From positions 1 to 47,602 of the forward strand of contig CAZYDR010000014.1 of NCBI GenBank assembly GCA_964645285.1: a DNA stretch of 47,602 nucleotides, given 5' to 3'. Under the pieces are notes generated by a model. That model saw nothing but the letters and a program-made list of their open reading frames with translations, searched no databases and was not told the origin of the DNA. Made by a program: the position numbers and the translations under genes. Below, in pieces: positions 32,860-40,543 of this stretch (position 1 is the stretch's first letter; every line of letters starts with the position of its first letter). Source of the stretch: JAYZAP01 sp964645285 (GTDB lineage Bacteria > Pseudomonadota > Alphaproteobacteria > JAAXGF01).

Positions 32860-33795
32860 ATGGCCAAGGACGGAAAAGTCATCATCACCTGCGCCGTGAC
32901 CGGCTCGATTCATACGCCGACCATGTCGCCGCATCTGCCGATCACGCCCGACGAGATCGCTGAGGGCGCCATCGCCGCCGCCGAGGCCGGGGCCTCGGTG
33001 CTCCATCTTCATGCCCGCAACCCGGAGACCGGCCAGCCGATCCCGGACCCGGACGTGTTCATGGAGTTTCTACCGCGCATCAAGCAGTCCTGCGACGGCG
33101 TCATCAACATCACTACCGGCGGCGGCGCCGGCATGACCGTGGAAGAGCGCCTGGCCGCGCCGCTGCGGGCCGAACCCGAGCTTTGCTCGCTCAACATGGG
33201 CTCCATGAACTTCGGCCTGTTCCCGATTCTCGACAAGATGCAGGACTTCCAGCACGAGTGGGAGCGCCAGCACCTTGAGGGCAGCCGCGACTTCATTTTC
33301 AAAAATACCTTCGCCGACATCGAGCGCCTGCTGAAGGACCTCGGCGAGGGCTGCGGCACCCGCTTTGAGTTCGAGTGCTATGACGTCGGTCATCTCTACA
33401 CCCTGGCCCATTTCCTCGACCGCGGCCTGGCCAAGCCGCCGCTGTTCGTCCAGACCATCTTCGGCATCCTCGGCGGCCTTGGCGCCGACCCGGACAACAT
33501 GATGTTCATGAAGCGCACCGCCGATCGGCTGTTCGGCGACGATTACGAGTGGTCGATCCTGGCCGCCGGCCGCCATCAGATGGGTTTCTGCACCATGGGC
33601 GCCATCATGGGCGGCAACGTCCGCGTCGGCCTTGAGGACAGCCTCTATATCGGCAAGGGAAAATTGGCGGAAAGCAACGCCGACCAGGTCGCCAAGATCC
33701 GCCGTATCCTCGAAGACCTGTCCATGGAAATCGCCACCCCCACCGAGGCTCGCGCGCGTCTCGGCCTCAAGGGCGGCGACATGGTGGCGTTTTAG
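32860..33795 (+). CDS. BKACE-family beta-keto acid cleavage enzyme (DUF849)
   Basis: 311 residues matching the beta-keto acid cleavage enzyme family, whose founding member cleaves 3-keto-5-aminohexanoate with acetyl-CoA to give acetoacetate and a CoA thioester. Evidence: HLHARNPETG with zinc-binding His49 and His51, ITCAVTGS near residue 10, NITTGGGAGMTVEERL, LNMGSMNFGLFP, and RHQMGFCTMGAIMGGNVRVGLEDSLY toward the C-terminus. Which beta-keto acid (for example dehydrocarnitine or 3-keto-5-aminohexanoate) cannot be told from this. The SDR gene follows 47 bp downstream and would reduce acetoacetyl-CoA-type products, so the pair looks functional. Confidence 0.88.
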   Translation: MAKDGKVIITCAVTGSIHTPTMSPHLPITPDEIAEGAIAAAEAGASVLHLHARNPETGQPIPDPDVFMEFLPRIKQSCDGVINITTGGGAGMTVEERLAAPLRAEPELCSLNMGSMNFGLFPILDKMQDFQHEWERQHLEGSRDFIFKNTFADIERLLKDLGEGCGTRFEFECYDVGHLYTLAHFLDRGLAKPPLFVQTIFGILGGLGADPDNMMFMKRTADRLFGDDYEWSILAAGRHQMGFCTMGAIMGGNVRVGLEDSLYIGKGKLAESNADQVAKIRRILEDLSMEIATPTEARARLGLKGGDMVAF

Positions 33796-33842
33796 GGACT
33801 GCGTCGTCGTTGAATTGTAATTTCTTCTATCAGGAGTTTGTT

Positions 33843-34565
33843 ATGTCTCGCACTGCATTGGTTACCGGCGGCACCCGTGGCATTGGTCGGGGGTGTAGCG
33901 AGGCGCTCAAGGCCGCTGGGTACCGGGTGGCGACCAACTATCACGCCAACGACGAGGCGGCCAATGCCTTCGCCGCCGAAACCGGCATCGCGGTCTATCG
34001 CTGGGACGTGAGCGACGAGGCCGCCTGCGCCGAGGGCATCGCCAAAGTGGAAGCCGACCTTGGCCCCATCGAGGTGCTGGTCAACAACGCCGGCATCTCG
34101 CCGGACCGGTTCTTCCACAAAACCGATTCGACTTGGTGGAAGGGCGTCATCGATACCAACCTCAATTCGCTCTATTACATGTGTCGGCCGGTCATCCAAG
34201 GCATGCGCGACGCTAAGTTCGGCCGCATCGTCAACATCAGTTCGACTAACGCCTATGCCGCGGCCGTGGGCGAGACCGCCTACGATTCATCCAAGGCCGG
34301 CATGATCGGTTTCACCAAGGCCCTGGCCCTGGAGAGCGGACGTCTCGACATCACGGTCAACGCCATCGCGCCGGGCTATATCGATACCGACATGCTGGGC
34401 GGTGCGCCCGACGAGTTCCTTGACGACATCATCGCCCACACCCCGGTCCAGCGCCTCGGCACCGGCGCCGACATCGGCCGGGCGGTGGTGTTCCTGACCG
34501 CCGACGATGCCGGTTTCATCACCGGCTCGGTGGTCGACGTCAACGGCGGCTATCACCTGCATTAA
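33843..34565 (+). CDS. acetoacetyl-CoA reductase-like SDR
   Basis: A 240-residue classical SDR closest in pattern to PhaB-type acetoacetyl-CoA reductases: ALVTGGTRGIGRGCSEAL for cofactor binding, YRWDVSDEAACAEGIAKVEA, NNAGISPD, catalytic Ser in NISSTN and Tyr-x3-Lys in TAYDSSKAG, then TVNAIAPGYIDTDML and ADDAGFITGSVVDVNGGYHLH. The start ATG at 33843 follows AGGAG 6 nt upstream; an upstream ATG at 33810 lacks a site. Adjacent to BKACE on the same strand, suggesting that it handles the beta-keto product. It could instead be a general 3-oxoacyl reductase. Confidence 0.85.
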   Translation: MSRTALVTGGTRGIGRGCSEALKAAGYRVATNYHANDEAANAFAAETGIAVYRWDVSDEAACAEGIAKVEADLGPIEVLVNNAGISPDRFFHKTDSTWWKGVIDTNLNSLYYMCRPVIQGMRDAKFGRIVNISSTNAYAAAVGETAYDSSKAGMIGFTKALALESGRLDITVNAIAPGYIDTDMLGGAPDEFLDDIIAHTPVQRLGTGADIGRAVVFLTADDAGFITGSVVDVNGGYHLH

Positions 34566-34577
34566 CGTATGACCACC

Positions 34578-34595
34578 GGCCATGAAGAATGACCG
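34578..34595. repeat. 18-bp dispersed repeat, copy 2
   Basis: Identical to the sequence at 13668-13685 on the same strand. It starts 13 bp after the stop of the SDR gene, between convergent genes. Function unknown. Confidence 0.6.
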
Positions 34596-34619
34596 ATGGG
34601 CGTTCACATCTCCCACTCT

Positions 34620-34631
34620 TGTGTATACACA
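34620..34631. other. 12-bp perfect palindrome
   Basis: TGTGTATACACA is a perfect 12-bp palindrome in the convergent gap between the SDR and the decayed sulfotransferase gene. It could be a protein site or simply chance; there is no downstream promoter to link it to. Confidence 0.3.
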
Positions 34632-34643
34632 GATTGGGGCTTC

Positions 34644-34659
34644 CGCCGCATAAGCGGCG
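34644..34659 (+). terminator. possible hairpin terminator after SDR
   Basis: CGCCGC at 34644-34649 and GCGGCG at 34654-34659 form a 6-bp stem with an ATAA loop, 79 bp after the SDR stop. No T-tract follows, so intrinsic termination would be weak. Confidence 0.3.
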
Positions 34660-34679
34660 ACGCGCGGTCGCGCTTGCCG

Positions 34680-34699
34680 GCGGCCATGATGATGGCCGC
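34680..34699 (-). terminator. possible hairpin terminator for sulfotransferase gene
   Basis: GCGGCCAT at 34680-34687 and ATGGCCGC at 34692-34699 form a perfect 8-bp stem with a 4-nt loop, 15 bp beyond the minus-strand stop at 34715-34717. A T-tract on the minus strand is missing, so the call is tentative. Confidence 0.4.
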
Positions 34700-34714
34700 T
34701 GGTGTAGGGCCAAA

Positions 34715-36160
34715 TTACAAGGCTTCCAACAGCGGCGCCAGATGCGTCTCGTAACGCTTCCACGAGGCGACGGAATTGCTGTGAATCGGTGAGCGTATCT
34801 GGACCGCGCTGGCGGTTGTGACCGGGCGCTGGCTCCGATGGAACGCCAGGCAGGCGTCGTCCCACGGGAGGCCGCAGAACTCCACCAGGGCCCGTGACTG
34901 GGCCTCCTGATCAGCCACCAGGTCTTCGTATTGAATGTCGTGGATGAAGCCGGGCAATACCTGATGCCAGTGAGCCATGAGATCACGGTAGAGCCCGTGA
35001 TAGCGGCCCAGTTCCGCCAGGCCTTAGGCGTGGAAGTTGCCCCGCGGAGAAATAGTTCTTGAAGATGGACAAGCAGGTGTCGCGTCCGTCGCGGCAGCAG
35101 TGGACGATTTTCGCGTTGGGTAGCATCAGCTTGACGAGCCCGATGAACTCGAAGTTATGGGGCATCTTGTAGGTGACGAAGGCGGCGCCCCCGGCGCGGC
35201 CTCTGAGCATGGCCATGTAGTCACGGCCGGCGGCCGAGAACTCACCGGCGCCGGCTTGGCCGACGCTGTCGGTAAAACGGCTGTCGTCGGATGGGTTGAA
35301 GTGGGATTGGATCACCTGGCGCAGGCAATCGAGTTCACCGGCGCCGTAAACCACAGGATGGCTGGATAGAATCTGTTCCACCAGGGTGGTGCCCGAGCGC
35401 AGCATGCCAAGGACGAAAATAGGCGTCTCGTCAGGTCGCCCTGCTGCCCGTGCCGCGTCGAAAAATGCCGCGCTGAAGGCCTCCTTCAGGCGTCCGAAAT
35501 AGTCTTCGACGCGGCCTATGGTGAAATCGAAGGTGGCGCGCTTGATGGCGTTGCCCGTGACGAAGAAGTCGAAGGCCTTGTCGTACTGGCGCTAATCCTC
35601 AAACGCTTTTCCCAGGCCGAAGGCGAGATGCATCCTGGACTCGTCGCGGCCATCGGCCGCGCTGTAGGCCGCCGTCATGGCCTTCAAGTCGCCGTCATCC
35701 CCGGCGAAGGTCTTGGCCAGGGCCAGATGCCGGTGGGCCTCGGCGTAATCGGCCTTGATGGCGACGGCCTGCCGGTAGCTCGCCACCGCCTCGTCAAACT
35801 GACCCAGTCGATGCAGAGCATTGCCGAGATTTTATGGGCCTCGGCGTATGCGGGCATGAGGGTGGCAGTCTGGCGGTAGCTGGCGCTGGCCTCGTCCAGT
35901 TGTCCGAGACCCTGAAGCGCCAGACCCAGGTTGTTGTGAGCCTCGGGGAAATCCGGCTTCACGGCGACCGCCATGGCGATGATGTTGACGGCAATGTCCG
36001 GCTTGCCCATCTGCAGGGCGACCACGCCAAGCAGATGCAGGGCGACCGGCTACTCCGGGTCGGCCTGGAGGATCCGCTGATAGATGTCCTTGGCCTCGGC
36101 CAGACGCCCCGCCATGTGGTGCTGGCGATCCTGGTCGAGAGCCTGTTCGACGCTACTCAT
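34715..36160 (-). pseudogene. TPR-containing sulfotransferase, multiply disrupted
   Basis: Read from ATG 36160, the encoded protein would have N-terminal TPR repeats (DRQHHMAGRLAEAKDIYQRI; ALHLLGVVALQMGKPDIAVN; EAHNNLGLALQGLGQLDEAS) and a C-terminal sulfotransferase domain with PAPS motif GMLRSGTTLVEQILSSHP and CCRDGRDTCLSIFKNYF. The frame is broken at five places: TAG at 36050-36052, a one-base loss near 35830-35835, TAG at 35592-35594, another one-base change near 35040-35047, and TAA at 35024-35026. The parts are otherwise clearly homologous and lie in the expected order. Protein sulfation or small-molecule sulfation is the usual role of such proteins. It looks like a recent pseudogene, but several errors in one region could also come from low-quality sequence. 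Confidence 0.8.
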
Positions 36161-36405
36161 TATTTTGAAAATCCCTAGATACGCGCCAATCCGAGGCGAC
36201 AATAAACCACCGTCCGGGCGATTGAAAGTTGACGTCTCACCGTGTCCCCGTCCCCGCTTGACTCCACCCCGCCGCCACCATAAAGTCCGCTCGCTTTCGG
36301 GCTGGCGGTCAATCGCCGGGAACCGGGAGCACACGCTAGTCCCGCATGGTGTCCGGACTGGCGTTTTTTGCGTTGGAAATACGGCAACTAATTCGATCGG
36401 GTTCG
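36161..36405. other. gene-free region between sulfotransferase and ffh
   Basis: 245 bp without a convincing gene. It holds the divergent promoter region for ffh (plus) and the sulfotransferase (minus). I looked for the SRP RNA and saw no candidate fold with the expected conserved apical loop. Confidence 0.5.
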
Positions 36406-37785
36406 ATGTTCGATTCGCTAACCAGTCGCCTTGGCGACGTCTTTGACCGGCTCACCCGGCGCGGCGCTCTCAGCGAGAGCGACGTGGGCGAGGCCCTGCG
36501 CGAGGTTCGTGTGGCACTACTCGAGGCCGATGTCGCCCTGCCGGTGGTCAAGGACTTCATCAATCAGGTCAAGGAGCGCGCCACCGGTTCCGAGGTGATC
36601 AAGAGCGTCACCCCCGGCCAGATGGTCATCAAGATCGTCAGCGACCACCTGACCGAGATGCTCGGCAATGAAGTCGAGCCGATCAACCTGGACGCGGCGT
36701 CGCCGGTGCCGATCCTCATGGTCGGCCTCCAGGGCTCGGGCAAGACCACCACCACCGCCAAACTCGGCCTGCGGCTGACCGAGCGGGACAAGAAGAAGGT
36801 CCTGATGGCGTCCCTCGACGTGCGCCGGCCGGCGGCCCAGAAGCAGCTTGCCGTGCTTGGCGAGCAGACCGGGGTCGCCACCTTGCCGGTGGTCATCATT
36901 GAACAGCCCCTGGCCATCGCCAAGCGGGCCATAAATACGGCGCGGCTCGAAGGCTACGACGTGGTGCTCCTCGATACCGCCGGACGGCTCCATATCGACG
37001 ACGAGATGATGGCCGAGGTCATCGCTGTGCGCGACGCGGTCAACCCGGCCGAGACCCTGCTGGTGGCCGACGCCCTCACGGGCCAGGACGCGGTCAACCT
37101 GGCGCAATCATTCAACCAGCGGGTCGGCATCAGCGGCATTGTGTTGACCCGGGTCGACGGCGACGGCCGCGGCGGTGCGGCACTCAGCATGCGCGCGGTG
37201 ACCGGTCGGCCGATCAAGCTCATGGGCGTGGGCGAGAAGCTCGACGCCCTGGAAGCCTTCCATCCGGAGCGTATCGCCTCGCGCATCCTCGGCATGGGCG
37301 ACGTGGTCAGCCTGGTCGAGAAGGTCTCCGAGACCATCGATGAGGCGGAGGCTGAAAAGCTCGCCAAGAAGGTCCAGAAGGGCGGCTTCGATTTCGACGA
37401 CCTGGCCAGCCAGTTCCGCCAGATGCGCAAGATGGGCGGCATGGAAGACCTCATGGCCATGCTGCCCGGCGTCGGCAAAATCAAGAATCAGATGGCCAAC
37501 GCCAACATCGACCAGACCGTGCTGGTTCGTCAGGAGGCCATCATCGGCTCCATGACTAAGGCGGAGCGGCGCAACGCCAAGCTGCTCAAGGGCTCGCGCA
37601 AGCGCCGTATTGCCGCCGGTTCGGGCACCACCGTGCAGGACGTCAACCGCCTGCTCAAGCAATATAAGCAGATCAACGCCATGATGAAACGGGCCGGCAA
37701 GATGGGCAAAAAGGGCATGATGCGCCAGGGCCTCGCCGGTCTCATGCCGCCCGGCATGGGCGGCGGCGGATTCCCAGGAGGATAG
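36406..37785 (+). CDS. ffh: signal recognition particle protein Ffh
   Basis: SRP54-type GTPase of 459 residues. N domain leads in from MFDSLTSRLGDVFDRL; G domain has the P-loop GLQGSGKTTTTAKLG, DVRRPAAQKQL, DTAGRLHIDDEM and TRVDGDGRGGAA; the M domain follows with methionine-rich helices (FRQMRKMGGMEDLMAMLPG, MTKAERRNAKLL) and a Gly-rich tail GMGGGGFPGG. It binds signal sequences and SRP RNA and docks to FtsY. Start ATG 36406 aligns with family; an upstream GTG/ATG at 36346 would add 20 unrelated residues. First gene of the ffh-rpsP-rimM-trmD-rplS block. Confidence 0.97.
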   Translation: MFDSLTSRLGDVFDRLTRRGALSESDVGEALREVRVALLEADVALPVVKDFINQVKERATGSEVIKSVTPGQMVIKIVSDHLTEMLGNEVEPINLDAASPVPILMVGLQGSGKTTTTAKLGLRLTERDKKKVLMASLDVRRPAAQKQLAVLGEQTGVATLPVVIIEQPLAIAKRAINTARLEGYDVVLLDTAGRLHIDDEMMAEVIAVRDAVNPAETLLVADALTGQDAVNLAQSFNQRVGISGIVLTRVDGDGRGGAALSMRAVTGRPIKLMGVGEKLDALEAFHPERIASRILGMGDVVSLVEKVSETIDEAEAEKLAKKVQKGGFDFDDLASQFRQMRKMGGMEDLMAMLPGVGKIKNQMANANIDQTVLVRQEAIIGSMTKAERRNAKLLKGSRKRRIAAGSGTTVQDVNRLLKQYKQINAMMKRAGKMGKKGMMRQGLAGLMPPGMGGGGFPGG

Positions 37786-37787
37786 CT

Positions 37788-38174
37788 ATGTACAGTCACA
37801 TTACGCTCGGTACCAACGATATTGCCAAGGCCAAGGAATTCTACGACGCCGCCCTGGCGCCCCTCGGTCTCAGCGCGGTCATGGAATTCGACGGCGCCGT
37901 GGGTTACGGCGAATCGTCCGCGCCCGGTCCGCGCCTGTTCGTGGGAATGCCCTTCGACGCCGCCGCCGCCAGCTTCGGCAACGGCACCCATATAGCGCTC
38001 AACGCCCCGACCCGGGCGTCGGTTGACGCCTTTCATGCGGCGGCCATGGCCCACGGTGGCAGCGACGAAGGCGCGCCGGGGCTGCGTCCGCAATACACGC
38101 CCAACTATTACGGCGCCTACGTTCGCGACCTGGATGGCAACAAGCTCCAGGCCGTGTGCTACGCGCCCAACTGA
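37788..38174 (+). CDS. VOC/glyoxalase family protein
   Basis: A 128-residue single-domain vicinal-oxygen-chelate protein (YSHITLGTNDIAKAKEFYDAALAPLGL and the later GAYVRDLDGNKLQAVCY). It has His4 and Glu-like residues in the expected metal positions, although the second metal-binding Glu is hard to place. It starts 2 bp after ffh and ends 50 bp before rpsP. It is a small-molecule lyase, dioxygenase or resistance protein; nothing links it to translation other than its place in the operon. Confidence 0.8.
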   Translation: MYSHITLGTNDIAKAKEFYDAALAPLGLSAVMEFDGAVGYGESSAPGPRLFVGMPFDAAAASFGNGTHIALNAPTRASVDAFHAAAMAHGGSDEGAPGLRPQYTPNYYGAYVRDLDGNKLQAVCYAPN

Positions 38175-38206
38175 ACCCTGATTACTGATAACCGACGACA
38201 CGCTTT

Positions 38207-38214
38207 AGAAGGAG
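38207..38214 (+). promoter_or_regulatory. strong ribosome-binding site of rpsP
   Basis: AGAAGGAG lies 10 nt upstream of the ATG at 38225. It is one of the strongest Shine-Dalgarno matches in the window, in keeping with a highly expressed ribosomal protein. Confidence 0.7.
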
Positions 38215-38224
38215 TAACACGTCA

Positions 38225-38665
38225 ATGGCTTTGAGAATTCGCATGGCGCGCGGTGGCGCCAAAAAACGGCCCTATTACCGCATTGTGGTTGCCGACTCGC
38301 GCAGCCCGCGCGATGGCCGCTTTGTCGAGAAGATCGGCACGTATAACCCGCTGCTCGCCAACGACGACCCCAATCGCCTCAAGCTTGATGCGGACCGTGC
38401 CAAATATTGGCTCGGTCACGGCGCCACACCGTCCGAGCGGGTTGCCAAGTTCCTGGGCACGATCGGTGTGATCGAGATGCCGGCAAACCGCGTGCGGCCC
38501 ACCAAGTCGCTGCCCAAGGCCAAGGCTCAGGAACGCGCCGCCGCCGCCGAGGCCGCCGCCGCATCGCCAGAGGAAGCGCCCGCCGAGGAGGCTTCCGCCG
38601 AGGAAGTACCGGCTGAGGAAGCACGCGCCGAGGAAGCCGATGGCGAGGAAAAGCCTAAGGAGTGA
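38225..38665 (+). CDS. rpsP: 30S ribosomal protein S16 with acidic tail
   Basis: Core S16 (about residues 1-80): MALRIRMARGGAKKRPYYRI, FVEKIGTYNPL, RAKYWLGHGATPSERV. Unusually, the protein continues for about 60 more residues, with an Ala/Glu-rich tail built from repeats of the type xAEEA (EEAPAEEASAEEVPAEEA). S16 in E. coli is 82 residues; alphaproteobacterial S16 often has extra residues but not usually this acidic repeat. The tail also overlaps the start of rimM by 26 bp. S16 binds 16S rRNA and helps assemble the small subunit. Confidence 0.95.
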   Translation: MALRIRMARGGAKKRPYYRIVVADSRSPRDGRFVEKIGTYNPLLANDDPNRLKLDADRAKYWLGHGATPSERVAKFLGTIGVIEMPANRVRPTKSLPKAKAQERAAAAEAAAASPEEAPAEEASAEEVPAEEARAEEADGEEKPKE

Positions 38666-39218
38666 GGGCGCGACCACGCCCGGCGCGCCGGGCTGGGTCT
38701 GCGTCGGCGTCGTCACCAAGCCCAAGGGCGTGCGCGGCGAGGTTCGTATCAAGAGCTTCACCGCCGCGCCCACCGATATTGTGGCTTACGGGCCGCTCCA
38801 TCGCGGCCCCGACGGGCCGGTGGTGGCGTTCGAACTGTGCGGCAACCAGCGCGACATGGTGACCGCCCGCATCGCCGGTATCGGTGATCGCAACGGCGCC
38901 GAGGCCTTGCGCGGCGCCAAGCTCTTTGTGCCACGGGCGGCGTTGCCCGAGGTGGTCGAGGACGATGAGTACTACCTCACCGATCTCGTCGGCCTGGCGG
39001 TGGAACTGGCGGACGGCACGGCCTGGGGTACGGTTCACGCACTGCACGATTTCGGCGCCGGCGATATCCTCGAGGTGGCGCGGACCGAGGGCGAAACAGT
39101 GATGTTGCCATTCACCCGCGAGACTGTACCGGTGGTTGATATCGCGGGCGGACGGCTGGTTATCGATCCGCTAGAGGAGACATCCGAGGAGATCTCCGCG
39201 AAGGACGAGGCGGAATGA
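38640..39218 (+). CDS. rimM: ribosome maturation factor RimM
   Basis: 192 residues; PRC-barrel type 16S rRNA processing factor that assists assembly of the 30S head. Family features: VCVGVVTKPKGVRGEVRIKSF, AALPEVVEDDEYYLTDLVGLAV, DGTAWGTVHALHDFGAGDILEV and PFTRETVPVVDIAGGRLVI. Start ATG 38640 lies inside the end of rpsP and is the only start with the correct frame before the conserved block, so a 26-bp overlap and translational coupling to rpsP are likely. Its stop overlaps the trmD start (ATGA). Confidence 0.94.
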   Translation: MARKSLRSEGATTPGAPGWVCVGVVTKPKGVRGEVRIKSFTAAPTDIVAYGPLHRGPDGPVVAFELCGNQRDMVTARIAGIGDRNGAEALRGAKLFVPRAALPEVVEDDEYYLTDLVGLAVELADGTAWGTVHALHDFGAGDILEVARTEGETVMLPFTRETVPVVDIAGGRLVIDPLEETSEEISAKDEAE

Positions 39219-39946
39219 ATACGCCTGCGGCGGCCTGGACGGCGAGGGTGTTGACCCTGTTTCCGGAGATGTTTCCCGGGCCCCTGGGCGCATCCCTGTC
39301 GGGAAAGGCGCTGGAAAGCGGGATTTGGGCGCTGGAAACAGTGGACATTCGAGACTTTGCGAGCGATAAACACGCCTCCGTTGATGATAGTGCGTTTGGT
39401 GGTGGCCCGGGAATGGTCTTACGGGCGGATGTTCTAGCCCGGGCAATCGATGCGGCATGCGCCGATGACGATGGTGCACCGCGTATTTTACTGACCCCGC
39501 GAGGCCGGCCGCTGAACCAGCACCGCGTGCGGGAATTGGCTGTAACGCCCCGGATCACGGTGGTTTGCGGTCGTTACGAAGGGGTTGATGAGCGTGTCGT
39601 CGAGGCGCGCGGTCTCGAAGAGATCAGCCTCGGCGATTTCGTCTTGTCGGGCGGTGAGGTGGCGGCGCTGACGCTGATCGATGCCTGTGTCAGGGCGCTA
39701 CCGGGGGTCATGGGTGACCCAGCGTCGCTGGACGATGAGAGTTTCGAGCGGGAATTGTTGGAGTACCCGCAGTATACCCGGCCCCAGGAGTGGGAGGGTC
39801 GCGCCGTGCCCGATGTACTTTTGTCGGGACATCACGAGCGCATCCGGACGTGGCGACGCGACGAGGCTGAACAGGCGACGCGCCAACGACGGCCGGATCT
39901 TTGGGCCCGTTACCAGTCCGGCCGGGATGGTGAAGACAAGCTATAG
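39215..39946 (+). CDS. trmD: tRNA (guanine37-N1)-methyltransferase TrmD
   Basis: A SPOUT methyltransferase of 243 residues that methylates G37 of tRNAs reading CUN/CCN/CGG codons. Signature parts: VLTLFPEMFPGPL, DIRDFASDKHASVDD, GGGPGMVLRADV, CGRYEGVDERV (cofactor knot) and SLGDFVLSGGEVAALTL with HHERIRTWRR at the C-terminus. Length is close to the usual. Codon choice is noticeably less GCC/GGC-biased than in rimM and rplS on each side; I record it as a mild oddity. Confidence 0.95.
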   Translation: MNTPAAAWTARVLTLFPEMFPGPLGASLSGKALESGIWALETVDIRDFASDKHASVDDSAFGGGPGMVLRADVLARAIDAACADDDGAPRILLTPRGRPLNQHRVRELAVTPRITVVCGRYEGVDERVVEARGLEEISLGDFVLSGGEVAALTLIDACVRALPGVMGDPASLDDESFERELLEYPQYTRPQEWEGRAVPDVLLSGHHERIRTWRRDEAEQATRQRRPDLWARYQSGRDGEDKL

Positions 39947-39977
39947 TCCTCACGGGCCGAGAAAGAGGAAGAGAACG

Positions 39978-40421
39978 ATGAATGTGATCGAACAGATTGA
40001 GCAGGAACATGTGGCCGCCCTGAGCGAGGGCGCCGACATTCCGGAATTCTCGCCCGGCGATACGGTGCGAGTTCGGGTCAAGGTCGTCGAGGGTACCCGT
40101 GAGCGCCTTCAGGCTTTTGAGGGCGTTTGCATCGGCCGCCGCAACCGGGGCGTCAACTCGTCTTTCACCGTGCGCAAGATTTCTTACGGCGAGGGCGTCG
40201 AGCGCGTCTTCCCGCTGTATTCGCCGCGTATCGACGGTATCGAACTGATCCGCCGTGGCGATGTACGCCGGGCCAAGCTTTATTATCTTCGCGGCCTGCG
40301 CGGCAAGCGCGCTCGTATCGCCGAGAAGACTACGGGCGCGGCCGGCAAGGCCACCGTTCGTGAGCGCGCCGAGGCGGTCGCCGCCAAGGCCGCCAGCAAA
40401 AAGCAGAAGACCGCCAAGTAG
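39978..40421 (+). CDS. rplS: 50S ribosomal protein L19
   Basis: 147 residues. Starts MNVIEQIEQEHVAAL, continues PGDTVRVRVKVVEGTRERLQ, GVCIGRRNRGVNSSFTVRKI, GVERVFPLYSPRI and YYLRGLRGKRARI, with a basic Lys/Ala-rich extension at the C-terminus common in alphaproteobacteria. The start at 39978 follows an AGAGGAAGAG stretch about 8 nt upstream. L19 sits at the subunit interface. It is followed by 122 bp before leuC, so leuC may have its own promoter. Confidence 0.97.
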   Translation: MNVIEQIEQEHVAALSEGADIPEFSPGDTVRVRVKVVEGTRERLQAFEGVCIGRRNRGVNSSFTVRKISYGEGVERVFPLYSPRIDGIELIRRGDVRRAKLYYLRGLRGKRARIAEKTTGAAGKATVRERAEAVAAKAASKKQKTAK

Positions 40422-40543
40422 CGCGATCTGTTTCGCCGATCTCCCTAAGCGGCCGGTCCTCTTCGCGGCCGGCGCCGACAAGTCTGCGTGGCGATTGAAC
40501 GCAGGTCACCGACGGTGGCCGAACATTCAAAGGACCGGACCCC

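Noticed and set aside
26438..35594. Amber codons as recoded sense codons (for example pyrrolysine)
   Set aside because: TAG is used as the normal terminator by several intact housekeeping genes here (ftsY, leuC, rplS, asd), and the affected genes also include frameshifts, so pseudogenes or errors are simpler.
36161..36405. SRP RNA gene upstream of ffh
   Set aside because: Proximity to ffh suggested it, but I cannot see the conserved SRP-domain loop sequences or a long hairpin.
40441..40480. Terminator between rplS and leuC
   Set aside because: CGGCCG at 40450-40455 and 40466-40471 could pair, but CGGCCG is self-complementary, and there is no T-tract, so the evidence is too weak to call.
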